Shown here: positions 6,066 to 13,299 of the stretch, piece by piece
Layout of the letters: each line of letters begins with the position of its first letter
Numbering within the stretch: the first letter of the stretch is position 1
Assembly (NCBI GenBank): GCA_011375045.1
Contig: DRNB01000125.1
Location: forward strand, 1-14,513
Reading direction: 5' to 3'
Source: Aquifex aeolicus
Lineage (GTDB): Bacteria > Aquificota > Aquificia > Aquificales > Aquificaceae
DNA length: 14,513 bases
Translations under genes and position numbers: made by a program
The notes under the pieces: model-generated
Database searches by the model: none
What the model saw: the letters and a program-made list of their open reading frames with translations, nothing else
What the model was told of the DNA's origin: nothing

Positions 6066-6392
6066 TCACCTCAGAAGCTCCTCTAAGCGCTTTCTCAGCT
6101 CAGGATTGTTTTCCAGAGCCTTCCTTGCAGCCTCGGGATGCTTGAGTATCATCCTGATCATCCTCTCCTGAAAGGCGGGTCTGCTGTGGAGCTTCTCCAT
6201 AAGCTCCTGCATACACTTCTTTCTGTGCTCCCTGATGATCTTTCTGAGCTCAGGATCGTGCATCATGAACTTCATCATCCCCATGTGGGCGCCTGAATCT
6301 CCCTTCTCCCCGCCGTGCGATTCCCCCATGTGAGGGTATCCGACAGAAGAGATGAGAAGAAAGGATGCAACCGCTGTCAGCAGCTTCTTCAT
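6066..6392 (-). CDS. Met/His-rich secreted protein, probable periplasmic metal binder
   Basis: A 108-residue precursor I cannot assign to a named family. It starts with a signal peptide (MKKLLTAVASFLLISSVGY). A short His/Met/Gly-rich stretch follows (about residues 20-44), including PHMGESHGGEK and GAHMGMMKFMMHD, ligands suited to Cu(I)/Ag(I) or other soft metals. The rest is charged and helical, with related turns: DPELRKII (46-53), HPEAARKAL (85-93) and NPELRKRLEEL (96-106). One cysteine (C60) is present. A strong AAGGAGG lies 6 bases before the ATG, and the stop of the DUF411 gene is 12 bases upstream, so it is the last gene of the operon. By position and composition it is probably a periplasmic metal chaperone or buffer; this is inference. 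Confidence 0.8.
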   Translation of the reverse strand: MKKLLTAVASFLLISSVGYPHMGESHGGEKGDSGAHMGMMKFMMHDPELRKIIREHRKKCMQELMEKLHSRPAFQERMIRMILKHPEAARKALENNPELRKRLEELLR

Positions 6393-6404
6393 AACAAACC
6401 TCCT

Positions 6405-6779
6405 TTACCTGATCAGGTAAAATTCCTTTTCCTCCATGCCCCAGCCGCTCAGGGTTCCGTGGGGTGAGTAAACGCCACGGGCGCTTTTATCCTTTAAGAG
6501 AGCCTCTATTCCCTCCGTGGGGACGTGCCCCTCTACAAACTTGCCGTCCACCACCATCGTGTGGCAGGAGCGCATGTCCACGGGAACACCCAGCTCATCC
6601 TTCTTCCTGAAGAGGGTGTCCGAGTCGACCTCGTTCCTCTTTACCTTGTAGCCTTTTTCCTCTAACAGCTTGAAGTATTTGTGGCAGCACTTGCAGTCCG
6701 GGTTGTAGTAAGCTACCAGCTCCACAGGGAAGGCGAAGCCTGCCAGTAAGAAGATAAGGGTGATGAGAAGCTTTCCCAT
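6405..6779 (-). CDS. DUF411 (CopG-like) periplasmic copper-associated protein
   Basis: A 124-residue precursor with a signal peptide (MGKLLITLIFLLAGFAF). The mature part matches DUF411: the YYNPDCKCCHKYFKLLEEKG block with C29, C31 and C32, a middle ELGVPVDMRSCHTMVVDG block with C72 and H73, then FVEGHVPTEGIEALL. DUF411 proteins have a thioredoxin-like fold and often sit in copper-resistance operons; the CopG members bind copper through these cysteines. The C-terminal part (YSPHGTLSGWGMEE) also follows the family pattern, with H instead of the more usual G/M. A good AAGGAGG lies 7 bases before the ATG. It sits 21 bases after the adaptor gene and is clearly co-transcribed. Family call firm; the exact reaction is not known. 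Confidence 0.92.
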   Translation of the reverse strand: MGKLLITLIFLLAGFAFPVELVAYYNPDCKCCHKYFKLLEEKGYKVKRNEVDSDTLFRKKDELGVPVDMRSCHTMVVDGKFVEGHVPTEGIEALLKDKSARGVYSPHGTLSGWGMEEKEFYLIR

Positions 6780-6800
6780 CCTGCAACCTCCTTTCAGTGT

Positions 6801-8201
6801 TCAGTGGTGGTGTCCTCCTCCCGCAGGTTCTCCGTAAAGCCCCCTGATCTGGGCTTCGGAGTCCAGGAGGAAGGACCCCCTTACAACTACTCTATCGCCT
6901 TCCCTGAGTCCGTGCTTGACTTCGTAAAAACCCTCCGCCCTTCTGCCTAAGTGAACCCTCACGGGGGCGAAGACGCCCGCCTCTTTTTCCACAAACACAA
7001 CGGTGCGCCTGCCCGTGTCCACCACCGCGGTTTCGGGAACAGCCAGGACGCTTCCCAGGGGAACCTCGAAGCGAACGTCCACCAAGGCGTTGGGCTTGAG
7101 CGCCAGTCCTCTGTTGGGTGCCTTTATCCTGACCCTGAGGGTTTTAGCCAGCGGATCCGCCTCCGGAAAGATGTAGTCCACCTTTCCCGGGATCGCTTTC
7201 CCCGGATCCTCTTCCGGAATCACAAGGGCGTGGGTTCCCCTCCTCACGTAACGTCCCAGCTTCAGCGGAACCTCCGCCACTATCCAGACGGTAGAAATGT
7301 CCGCTATGCGGTAGGCTGTCTGTCCCTCCTTCACGTAACCACCCTCGAAGACCTTCCGCTCGAGGATCACGCCGCTGACGGGGGACCTCACCAGCTCCTC
7401 TATCTTCAGATAGGCGAGCTTCTCCTTCGCCTTCCTGATGAGTTCCTCGTCCTCCTTCTCCTGCGCCAGCCTCAGCTCATCGAGGGCTATCTGGATATCG
7501 GGGCTCAGAACCCTCATGAGGGGATCTCCCTTCCTCACGAACTCCCCCTCGAACCTGCCGAAGGTGTCCTCCACCCACGCGTCCGCTCTGACGGTTACGT
7601 CGTATATGCTGGAGAGATCGTAGCTGACGTAACCGACCGTGGAGAAGATCTTTGAAAGATGCCTTCTTCTGACAGGTTCGGTTACCACCCCGAGGAGCTG
7701 GAGCTTTCTGAGGGGGACCTTTATATGCTTCGCATGAGCCGCTTCCGGGTGTTCGTGGGTCGCTTCCGGATGCGTTTCTTTCGGGTGAGCCGCTTCTGTG
7801 GGGTCTTCCCCGGTGAGGGGGATAAAGACGTCCCTGACCGCCATACCCCCTTCGAAGACGGCTCTGATCTGCCAGGGTCCGTCCATGGACACGTTCAGAC
7901 TTCCCGTATAGACGCCTTTCTCCTTCTCCTTCAGGGACGCCACGCTCCTCATCTCGTCCATGCCCGGCATCGGCGGCATGTAGAGGTAAAACTCCTTCAG
8001 GGATCTGGGGGGATCGAGAACGACCTTTATCCTGTTTCCACCGCTCTTTATTCTGCCGTCCCTGGAGTAGAGGGTGATCTTTACACCTCCACCCCTGAAG
8101 CTGATGACCTCCGAGTAGCTGTCCTCCTGACGGAGGAGGAGGACGAGACCGGCTCCGGCAAGGACGACCACTCCGAGAAAAACAGTTAGCCACTTCTTCA
8201 T
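6801..8201 (-). CDS. CusB-like RND periplasmic adaptor with N-terminal YtkA-like domain and His-rich segments
   Basis: A 466-residue membrane-fusion protein that should link an inner-membrane RND pump to the TolC-like channel encoded upstream. Residues 5-23 are a single membrane anchor. Residues about 30-130 form a YtkA-like beta domain with the Met cluster YMPPMPGMDEM (74-84) and GVYTGSLNVSMDGPWQIRA. A His-rich linker (139-159; H139, H144, H149, H151, H156, H159) follows. The adaptor core runs from about 165: lipoyl-like half DAWVEDTFGRFEGEFVRKGD, a helical hairpin near 235-268, the second half VRSPVSGVILERKVFEGG, then barrel and membrane-proximal domains (about 300-455). The protein ends in GGGHHH. 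The ATG overlaps the channel gene's TGA (ATGA, 8198-8201) and has GGAGG 7 bases upstream. Metal ligands and neighbours point to copper or silver; the substrate is inferred. Confidence 0.92.
   Translation of the reverse strand: MKKWLTVFLGVVVLAGAGLVLLLRQEDSYSEVISFRGGGVKITLYSRDGRIKSGGNRIKVVLDPPRSLKEFYLYMPPMPGMDEMRSVASLKEKEKGVYTGSLNVSMDGPWQIRAVFEGGMAVRDVFIPLTGEDPTEAAHPKETHPEATHEHPEAAHAKHIKVPLRKLQLLGVVTEPVRRRHLSKIFSTVGYVSYDLSSIYDVTVRADAWVEDTFGRFEGEFVRKGDPLMRVLSPDIQIALDELRLAQEKEDEELIRKAKEKLAYLKIEELVRSPVSGVILERKVFEGGYVKEGQTAYRIADISTVWIVAEVPLKLGRYVRRGTHALVIPEEDPGKAIPGKVDYIFPEADPLAKTLRVRIKAPNRGLALKPNALVDVRFEVPLGSVLAVPETAVVDTGRRTVVFVEKEAGVFAPVRVHLGRRAEGFYEVKHGLREGDRVVVRGSFLLDSEAQIRGLYGEPAGGGHHH
7738..7795 (-). 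repeat. Imperfect tandem repeat coding the His-rich linker
   Basis: Three related copies of a short unit (CGCTTCcGGgTG and variants on the plus strand) lie inside the adaptor gene. They encode repeats of the form E-A-x-H-P-E. Such a tract can change length by slippage, which would change the number of histidines. Confidence 0.5.
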
Positions 8202-9382
8202 TGCAGTGCCTCCGCTTTCGCTACCGTCTGGTTCAGCTCCTTAACAAGACGGGCTCTGTCGAACTCCAGAGACCAGAGCAGCCGGTAGGCTCTCAGGATG
8301 TCCCTGAGGTCCGTTCGCTCGTATTCGTAGGCTATCAGGAGTGCGGAGATCTCCTTCTCCTTCTCCTCTATCTCCTTCTCCACCGTGTCGAGGATCCGGG
8401 AGGTGATCCTGTAAAAGCTTCTCAGGGCGGAGAACTCTCCCTCGACCTTCAGCTTTGCGTTCTGGAGCTCGAAGAGCTTGGCTCTGTATCTCTCCTCCTT
8501 TTCCAGAACGAGGAGATCCTCCCTCCGGCTCTTCCACACCGGCACCGTGAACCCGAACCTGAAGGTGAGGAGGTTGGGGATCTCCGGTCTGATGGTGTAA
8601 CCTGCGCTGAGGAAAAGGTCGGGGTAGTGCTCCACCTTCGCTCTCTCTATCTCCCTCCTGATCACCTCCAGCTCCTCCCTGAGGAGCTTCACCGTAACGT
8701 TCCTCTCGGGATCGAACCCCTCGGGGAAAGGCAGAGCCTTCAGGGGAGCTCCCTCCAGCTCTATCCTGCCTCCTGCGAGGGCGTGTATCCTGCTGACGGT
8801 GGTCTCCCTGAGTCTGAGAGCCTGAGATATAAGCTCCTCCACCTTCAGAAGCTCACCCCTGAGCAGGAGGAGATCGGAGAGGAGTGCCTTCCCGAACCTG
8901 TATCTCTCTTCCGTTATCGCGAGGAGGTCCCTGACCTCCCTCTCCATCTCCCTGAGGATCCGCTCCATTTCGAAGGAGTAGGAGAACTCCCAGTAGAGTT
9001 CCTTCAGCTGTCTGATCAGCTCCTTCCTGAAGCTCTCCTGAGCTACCTCTACCCTCTGAGCCTTCCTTTCGTGAATCTCCGCGCTTCTGGACCGTTTTAC
9101 GGGAAGAACGTATCTCTGGGACAGGAAGAGGGCAAAACCGCTCATGGGATTTTCCCTGTGGGGGAGGAATCTTTCAGTATCGAGGTTGTTCAAACCTATA
9201 CCCACCTGCGGGTTGGGAAGCGACAACGAAAACTCTTTTTTAAAGCCATACGATCTCTTTAAATTTTCATAAGATCTCAAACCCGGATTGTTCTTCAAAG
9301 CAAACTCTATTAATCTCTCAAGTTCGCTGGAAAAAGTCTGGGAGATAAGCGTCAGAATAATGAGGAGGATTCCAATTTTCAT
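8198..9382 (-). CDS. TolC/CusC-like outer-membrane efflux channel
   Basis: A 394-residue outer-membrane factor of the TolC family. MKIGILLIILTLISQTFSS is a signal peptide. Two homologous halves follow (about 19-205 and 215-390), each with long charged coiled-coil helices (for example 105-200 and 290-392) around strand-forming parts such as NPQVGIGLNNLDTERFLP (57-74) and LTFRFGFTVPVWKSRRED (272-289), the last being a typical second-repeat strand motif. The length is near the small end for the family. No lipobox Cys is seen. It is the first gene of the metal operon, followed by the adaptor with an ATGA overlap. The ATG lacks a Shine-Dalgarno site; a -35/-10 pair ends 8 bases before it. Family certain; the pump partner is not encoded here. 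Confidence 0.92.
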   Translation of the reverse strand: MKIGILLIILTLISQTFSSELERLIEFALKNNPGLRSYENLKRSYGFKKEFSLSLPNPQVGIGLNNLDTERFLPHRENPMSGFALFLSQRYVLPVKRSRSAEIHERKAQRVEVAQESFRKELIRQLKELYWEFSYSFEMERILREMEREVRDLLAITEERYRFGKALLSDLLLLRGELLKVEELISQALRLRETTVSRIHALAGGRIELEGAPLKALPFPEGFDPERNVTVKLLREELEVIRREIERAKVEHYPDLFLSAGYTIRPEIPNLLTFRFGFTVPVWKSRREDLLVLEKEERYRAKLFELQNAKLKVEGEFSALRSFYRITSRILDTVEKEIEEKEKEISALLIAYEYERTDLRDILRAYRLLWSLEFDRARLVKELNQTVAKAEALQ

Positions 9383-9390
9383 CGGCTTTA

Positions 9391-9419
9391 ATCTTATTGA
9401 TTACCTGATGTTAATTCAA
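9391..9419 (-). promoter_or_regulatory. Promoter of the metal operon, very close to the start codon
   Basis: On the minus strand TTGAAT (9414-9419), a 17-base spacer and TAAGAT (9391-9396) form the best sigma-70-type promoter in the window. The -10 ends 8 bases before the ATG at 9382, so transcription should begin at or next to the ATG, and there is no Shine-Dalgarno site. The 17-base spacer does not resemble the stretched spacer of MerR/CueR-controlled promoters. Confidence 0.55.
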
Positions 9420-9433
9420 GATTTATATTTTCT

Positions 9434-9444
9434 GTTAAATTAAC
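9434..9444. promoter_or_regulatory. Palindrome GTTAAATTAAC upstream of the metal operon promoter
   Basis: A perfect 5-bp inverted repeat around a central A lies 14 bases upstream of the -35 element. It could be an operator half or simply an A/T-rich UP-like element; short AT palindromes arise easily by chance. Confidence 0.2.
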
Positions 9445-9459
9445 GAAATTTGAACATCA

Positions 9460-9476
9460 GAAAAGCTGAGCTTTTC
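9460..9476 (-). terminator. Weak hairpin at the end of secA
   Basis: GAAAAGC (9460-9466) and GCTTTTC (9470-9476) form a 7-bp stem with a TGA loop, overlapping the secA stop codon. There is no clear U-tract after it, so termination would be weak. Confidence 0.35.
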
Positions 9477-12435
9477 AGTCCTCCCTGTTCTTCTCGAGCC
9501 TTCTGGCTTTTATCCTCTGTTTTCTGAGCTTTTCGCTCCTGAGCCTCTCTTTCAGGGTTTTGGGTCTGGGTCCCTTTCTCCTGGCACCGTCCGATCCGGC
9601 GAAGACCGCCTGACTCATGAGCTCCTCCCTCCTCTTCTCCTCCGCTTCCCTCTCTTCCTCTATCTCCTCCTGAGACTTTATCTGGACCCTCAGAAGCGCC
9701 GAGACGGTGTGCATCTTTATGTTGTGGAGAAGTTCCTCGAAGAGATCGAAGGCTTCCCTCTTGTACTCTATGAGGGGATCCCTTGCGGCGTAGCCTCTGA
9801 GGTATATACCCTCCCTGAGCCGGTCGAGGACGTGGAGGTGCTCCCGCCACAGGGTATCCACTATGTTGAGCAGGATGATCCTCTCCAGCTCCCTCATAGC
9901 CTGAGGGTTGCCGAGCTCCCTCTCCTTCTCCTCGTATATCTCCTTCAGTTTCTCGTGGAGAGCCTTCACAAGCTCCTCCTTGTCCCTCACCTGAGGTATC
10001 TCGATCTCCCTGCCTGTCCACTCCTTCAGGAAGCTGGCGAGGGGTTCGATCTCCCACAGCTCGGGATCCTCCTCAGGGAGGAGTCTGTCCACCTCCCTCT
10101 CCAGAACGTCCCTCATGAACTCGTGTATCTCCTCCTTGAGGTTCTCCCCTTCGAGGATATCCCTCCTGAGGGAGTATATGACCTCCCTCTGGGTGTTCAT
10201 AACGTTGTCGTATTCGAAGAGCCTCTTCCTTATCTGGAAGTTCTGGGCTTCGACCCTCTTCTGGGCGTTCTGGATCGCCTTGGTGACCATCCTGCTCTCT
10301 ATGGGTTCCCCCTCGGGTATCTTGAGCATCTCCATCAGCCTGCCGACCCGCTCACCGCCGAACAGTCTCAGGAGGTCGTCCTCGAGGGAGAGGATGAAGC
10401 GGGACTCTCCGGGGTCCCCCTGTCTTCCGGACCTTCCCCTCAGCTGATTGTCGATCCTGCGGGATTCGTGCCTCTCCGTCCCTATAACCAGCAGTCCCCC
10501 GAGCCTGCGCACCTTCTCCTTCTCCTCCTCCGTTATCCTGTAAGCCTCCTCGAAGGCGCGCTTCCACTCCTCCTCGGTAGCCTCCTCGGGGTTCTTTCCC
10601 CAGGATCTGAGTATCTCCTTCGCAAGATACTCCGGATTACCTCCGAGGAGTATGTCCGTTCCCCTCCCCGCCATGTTGGTGGCTATGGTAACCGCACCCA
10701 CCCGTCCTGCCTGAGCTATGATGTAGGCTTCCTTTTCGTGGTGTTTGGCGTTCAGAACGTGGTGGGGTATCCCGTTTCGCAGGATCTCCCCGAGGCGCTC
10801 CTCCACCTCCTCCTCGGAAACGCCGAACTTCCTTCTGAGCTGTTCGACCCTCTTCCTGAACTCCTCCTTCTCCTGGATCTTCCTGAGGAGCTTTCTGTTC
10901 CTGAGGAGGGCGGAGAGCTGTTCGTTGTCCTCTATGGAAACGGTTCCCACCAGAACGGGTCTGCCGAATATATGGTTCAGGAGTATCTCCTCCACCACCT
11001 TCTCCCACTTCTCCCTCTTGGTTTTGTAAACCAGATCGGGCAGATCCTTCCTGATCATGGGTCTGTGGGTGGGGATGACGACCACGTCCAGTCCGTATAT
11101 CTCCCTGAACTCGAGGGCTTCGGTCTCCGCAGTTCCCGTCATACCTGCGAGCTTTTTGTAGAGTTTAAAGTAGTTCTGGAAGGTAACGGAGGCGAGGGTC
11201 TGGTTTTCCTCCTTCACCTTTACCCCTTCCTTGACCTCGATCGCCTGATGGAGTCCGTCCGACCACCTCCTTCCGGGGAGAACCCTTCCCGTGAACTCGT
11301 CGACTATGAGCACCTCGCCGTCCCTGACGATGTAGTGAACGTCCCTCTTGAAGAGGTGGTGCGCCTTTATAGACTGAACTATGGCGTGGAGGAGGTCTAT
11401 GTGCTTGAGGTCGTAGAGGTTATCGATGTTGAGCATCCCCTCGATCTTCGCTATTCCCTCTTCGGTGAGCGTTACGTTCCTGTTCTTCTCGTCGACGTTA
11501 AAGTCTCTGTCCCTCTCCAGTTTTCTCACCACCCTGTCCGCCACCCTGTATATCTCTATGTCCACCTGAGCGGGTCCGGAGATTATGAGGGGTGTTCGCG
11601 CCTCGTCTATCAGTATGGAGTCGACCTCGTCCACTATGGCGTAGGTGTGCCCCTTGACCTGAACCACCTCCTCCTTGGAGAAAGCCATGTTATCCCTCAG
11701 ATAATCGAAGCCGAACTCGTTGTTTGTTCCGTAGGTAACGTTCGCGCTGTAAGCGTCCCTGCGGTGCACCTCCTTGAGGACGGTGAAGTAAGCCTTCTTG
11801 GCTTCCACGTTCACCTTTTCGGAGGGAAGGATCTCCTCGAAGAAGCCTCTGGGCCATACCCTCAGATCCTTCTCCACCGCCTCCCTCACCTTATCCTCGT
11901 CAGCCCACTCGACCCTGTAAGACAGACCGTCGGAGTTTATAACCCCCACGTCCAGACCCAGAAACCTGAAGATGGGACCCATCCACTGGGCGTCCCTGCG
12001 AGCCAGATAATCGTTGACGGTTACTATGTGGACCCCTTCATCGGTCATGCCGTTGACCGCCGCCGCCAAGGTGGCGACGAGGGTCTTACCCTCCCCCGTC
12101 TTCATCTCCGCTATCTTTCCCTGATGGAGGACGAAGCCTCCTATGAGCTGAACGTCGAAGTGTCTGAGTCCGAGGGTTCTCTTTGCCGCTTCCCTCACAA
12201 GGGCGAAAACCTCCACCACCTCGTCGGTTATGCGCCCCCTCAGGATCTCCTCCTTCAGATCCTCCGTCAGCCTTACGCTGTTGTAAAGCTCCTGAGCTCT
12301 CTTTACAAGCTCGTAGTTGGGCATCTCGTCGAGCCTGCGCTCGAGTTCGTTCACCCTCCGCACAAAGGGTCTGAGCTTCTTTATCTCACGTTCGTTCTTC
12401 GTTCCCAGTATCCGCTTAACCAGCCATCCGACCAT
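9475..12435 (-). CDS. secA: Preprotein translocase ATPase SecA
   Basis: SecA drives proteins through SecYEG by ATP hydrolysis. The 986 residues include Walker A MKTGEGKT (111-118), Walker B VDEVDS (268-273) with LIDEARTPLIISG after it, TNMAGRGTDI (586-595), and QLRGRSGRQGDPGESRF (664-680) with the arginine finger. Helical wing and scaffold regions follow to about 920. Compared with E. coli or B. subtilis SecA there are extra segments at about 176-229 (before YGTNNEFGFDYLRDN) and about 513-555 (before GIPHHVLNAKHHEKEA). The C-terminus is a basic helix ending RLEKNRED with no zinc-binding CxCxSG(x8)CH tail, so the usual SecB/lipid-binding end is absent. An AGGGG lies 9 bases before the ATG. It diverges from cheR across 64 AT-rich bases. 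Confidence 0.98.
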   Translation of the reverse strand: MVGWLVKRILGTKNEREIKKLRPFVRRVNELERRLDEMPNYELVKRAQELYNSVRLTEDLKEEILRGRITDEVVEVFALVREAAKRTLGLRHFDVQLIGGFVLHQGKIAEMKTGEGKTLVATLAAAVNGMTDEGVHIVTVNDYLARRDAQWMGPIFRFLGLDVGVINSDGLSYRVEWADEDKVREAVEKDLRVWPRGFFEEILPSEKVNVEAKKAYFTVLKEVHRRDAYSANVTYGTNNEFGFDYLRDNMAFSKEEVVQVKGHTYAIVDEVDSILIDEARTPLIISGPAQVDIEIYRVADRVVRKLERDRDFNVDEKNRNVTLTEEGIAKIEGMLNIDNLYDLKHIDLLHAIVQSIKAHHLFKRDVHYIVRDGEVLIVDEFTGRVLPGRRWSDGLHQAIEVKEGVKVKEENQTLASVTFQNYFKLYKKLAGMTGTAETEALEFREIYGLDVVVIPTHRPMIRKDLPDLVYKTKREKWEKVVEEILLNHIFGRPVLVGTVSIEDNEQLSALLRNRKLLRKIQEKEEFRKRVEQLRRKFGVSEEEVEERLGEILRNGIPHHVLNAKHHEKEAYIIAQAGRVGAVTIATNMAGRGTDILLGGNPEYLAKEILRSWGKNPEEATEEEWKRAFEEAYRITEEEKEKVRRLGGLLVIGTERHESRRIDNQLRGRSGRQGDPGESRFILSLEDDLLRLFGGERVGRLMEMLKIPEGEPIESRMVTKAIQNAQKRVEAQNFQIRKRLFEYDNVMNTQREVIYSLRRDILEGENLKEEIHEFMRDVLEREVDRLLPEEDPELWEIEPLASFLKEWTGREIEIPQVRDKEELVKALHEKLKEIYEEKERELGNPQAMRELERIILLNIVDTLWREHLHVLDRLREGIYLRGYAARDPLIEYKREAFDLFEELLHNIKMHTVSALLRVQIKSQEEIEEEREAEEKRREELMSQAVFAGSDGARRKGPRPKTLKERLRSEKLRKQRIKARRLEKNRED

Positions 12436-12499
12436 GTCGAAACCCCTAAGTTTTTTAATTTAATTAGTTTAGTTTAAAATAAAAGCGCAAGGAATCAGT
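12436..12499. promoter_or_regulatory. Divergent AT-rich promoter region between secA and cheR
   Basis: Bases 12450-12484 are almost pure A/T, unlike the rest of the window. Toward cheR, TAAAAT (12475-12480) is a plausible -10, 19 bases before the GTG. Toward secA, TAAACT is a weak -10 match and TTGCGC near 12487 a weak -35 match, at poor spacing. A short AGTTT direct repeat is present. Individual elements are uncertain. Confidence 0.45.
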
Positions 12500-13297
12500 G
12501 TGAAGGCGGAACAGCGCAGACACCTCACCAACCTGCTCAGGAACGTTATATACGAACTGACGGGCAATTACTATCCGGACGAGAGGATGAAGATACTCGA
12601 GTACAAGGTGGAGAGGCTCATTAAGGAACTGCGCCTCGATATAGAAACCCCCGAGGGGATAGTTTCCTACTTTCTTCAGTCTGAGGAGCGCAGGAAGCTG
12701 CTCATCGACCTCATGACTGTTCCCGAGACGAGGTTTTTCCGGGAGAGGGAGCAGCTCGAAGTTCTCTTCGACGACCCTCTGAAGGGCAGAACCCTTCTGG
12801 AGATGGCGAGCGTGGGGTGCTCCACGGGACAGGAGCCCTACACCCTTGCGATGATGATGGAGGAGCGGGGGATAGGGGGAACGGTTACAGGCATGGACAT
12901 AAACGAGAAGGCCCTCCGGGAAGCCAGAGCCGGCGTTTACAGGGCTGACGAACTCAAGGATATCCCCCCCGAGTACCGGAGGTTCGTCCTGGTCAGAGGA
13001 AAGTTTCTGGAGATCAAACCGGAGATAAGGAGAAGGGTGAGGTTCCGTCAGGTTAACCTGGTGGAGGGAAGGGACTTCGAAGCCCTGAGGGGGCGGTTCG
13101 ACGTGGTGCTGTGCAGGAACGTTCTGATCTACTTCGACACCCGCTCCAAGGAAACCGCCCTGAAGAACCTCGGCACCATCCTCAGGAGTGGGGGGATCCT
13201 TGTTCTCTCATCTACGGAGATACTGGGCAGGGAGTTTCAGAGGCTCTTCGAATCCTTCAAGTGCGGCAAGTTCTTCTTTTACAGAAAGAGGGAGTAA
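12500..13297 (+). CDS. cheR: Chemotaxis receptor methyltransferase CheR
   Basis: CheR transfers methyl groups from S-adenosylmethionine to glutamates of chemoreceptors. The 265 residues have the N-terminal helical domain (about 1-90) with the conserved TVPETRFFRE (73-82), then the SAM-binding Rossmann domain: SVGCSTGQEPYTLAM (104-118), acidic loop MDIN (132-135, D133), CRNVLIYF (205-212), and LVLSSTEIL (234-242). Length is normal; there is no TPR extension. The start is GTG, supported by AAGGA 6 bases upstream. cheB begins 2 bases after its stop, so they form one unit. No receptor, CheA or CheW gene is in the window, so the rest of the pathway must lie elsewhere. Confidence 0.96.
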   Translation: MKAEQRRHLTNLLRNVIYELTGNYYPDERMKILEYKVERLIKELRLDIETPEGIVSYFLQSEERRKLLIDLMTVPETRFFREREQLEVLFDDPLKGRTLLEMASVGCSTGQEPYTLAMMMEERGIGGTVTGMDINEKALREARAGVYRADELKDIPPEYRRFVLVRGKFLEIKPEIRRRVRFRQVNLVEGRDFEALRGRFDVVLCRNVLIYFDTRSKETALKNLGTILRSGGILVLSSTEILGREFQRLFESFKCGKFFFYRKRE

Positions 13298-13299
13298 GG

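Noticed and set aside
5966..6070. Plus-strand open frame in the nadA upstream gap (product containing ELWEEAKKGKEKRRAKEYY)
   Set aside because: It looks protein-like but has no ATG, GTG or TTG start after the stop at 5963-5965, and then runs into the antisense of the Met/His-rich gene; it could be a gene remnant but I cannot support it.
8201..9262. A 353-codon open frame antisense to the TolC-like gene
   Set aside because: Composition is typical of an antisense shadow (Leu/Glu/Pro-rich), with no motif, and the TolC-like gene explains the region.
9391..9419. MerR/CueR-type metal-responsive promoter
   Set aside because: The spacer is 17 bases, not the 19-20 typical of that class, and no suitable dyad lies within the spacer.
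9709..12477. A 922-codon open frame antisense to secA
   Set aside because: It is the shadow of secA's codon usage (few codons whose complement is a stop); the translated protein is low-complexity Leu/Pro/Glu-rich with no domain, and secA is unmistakable on the other strand.
13111..13299. An upstream extension of cheB
   Set aside because: This stretch is cheR read in another frame; the receiver domain begins exactly at the ATG at 13300.
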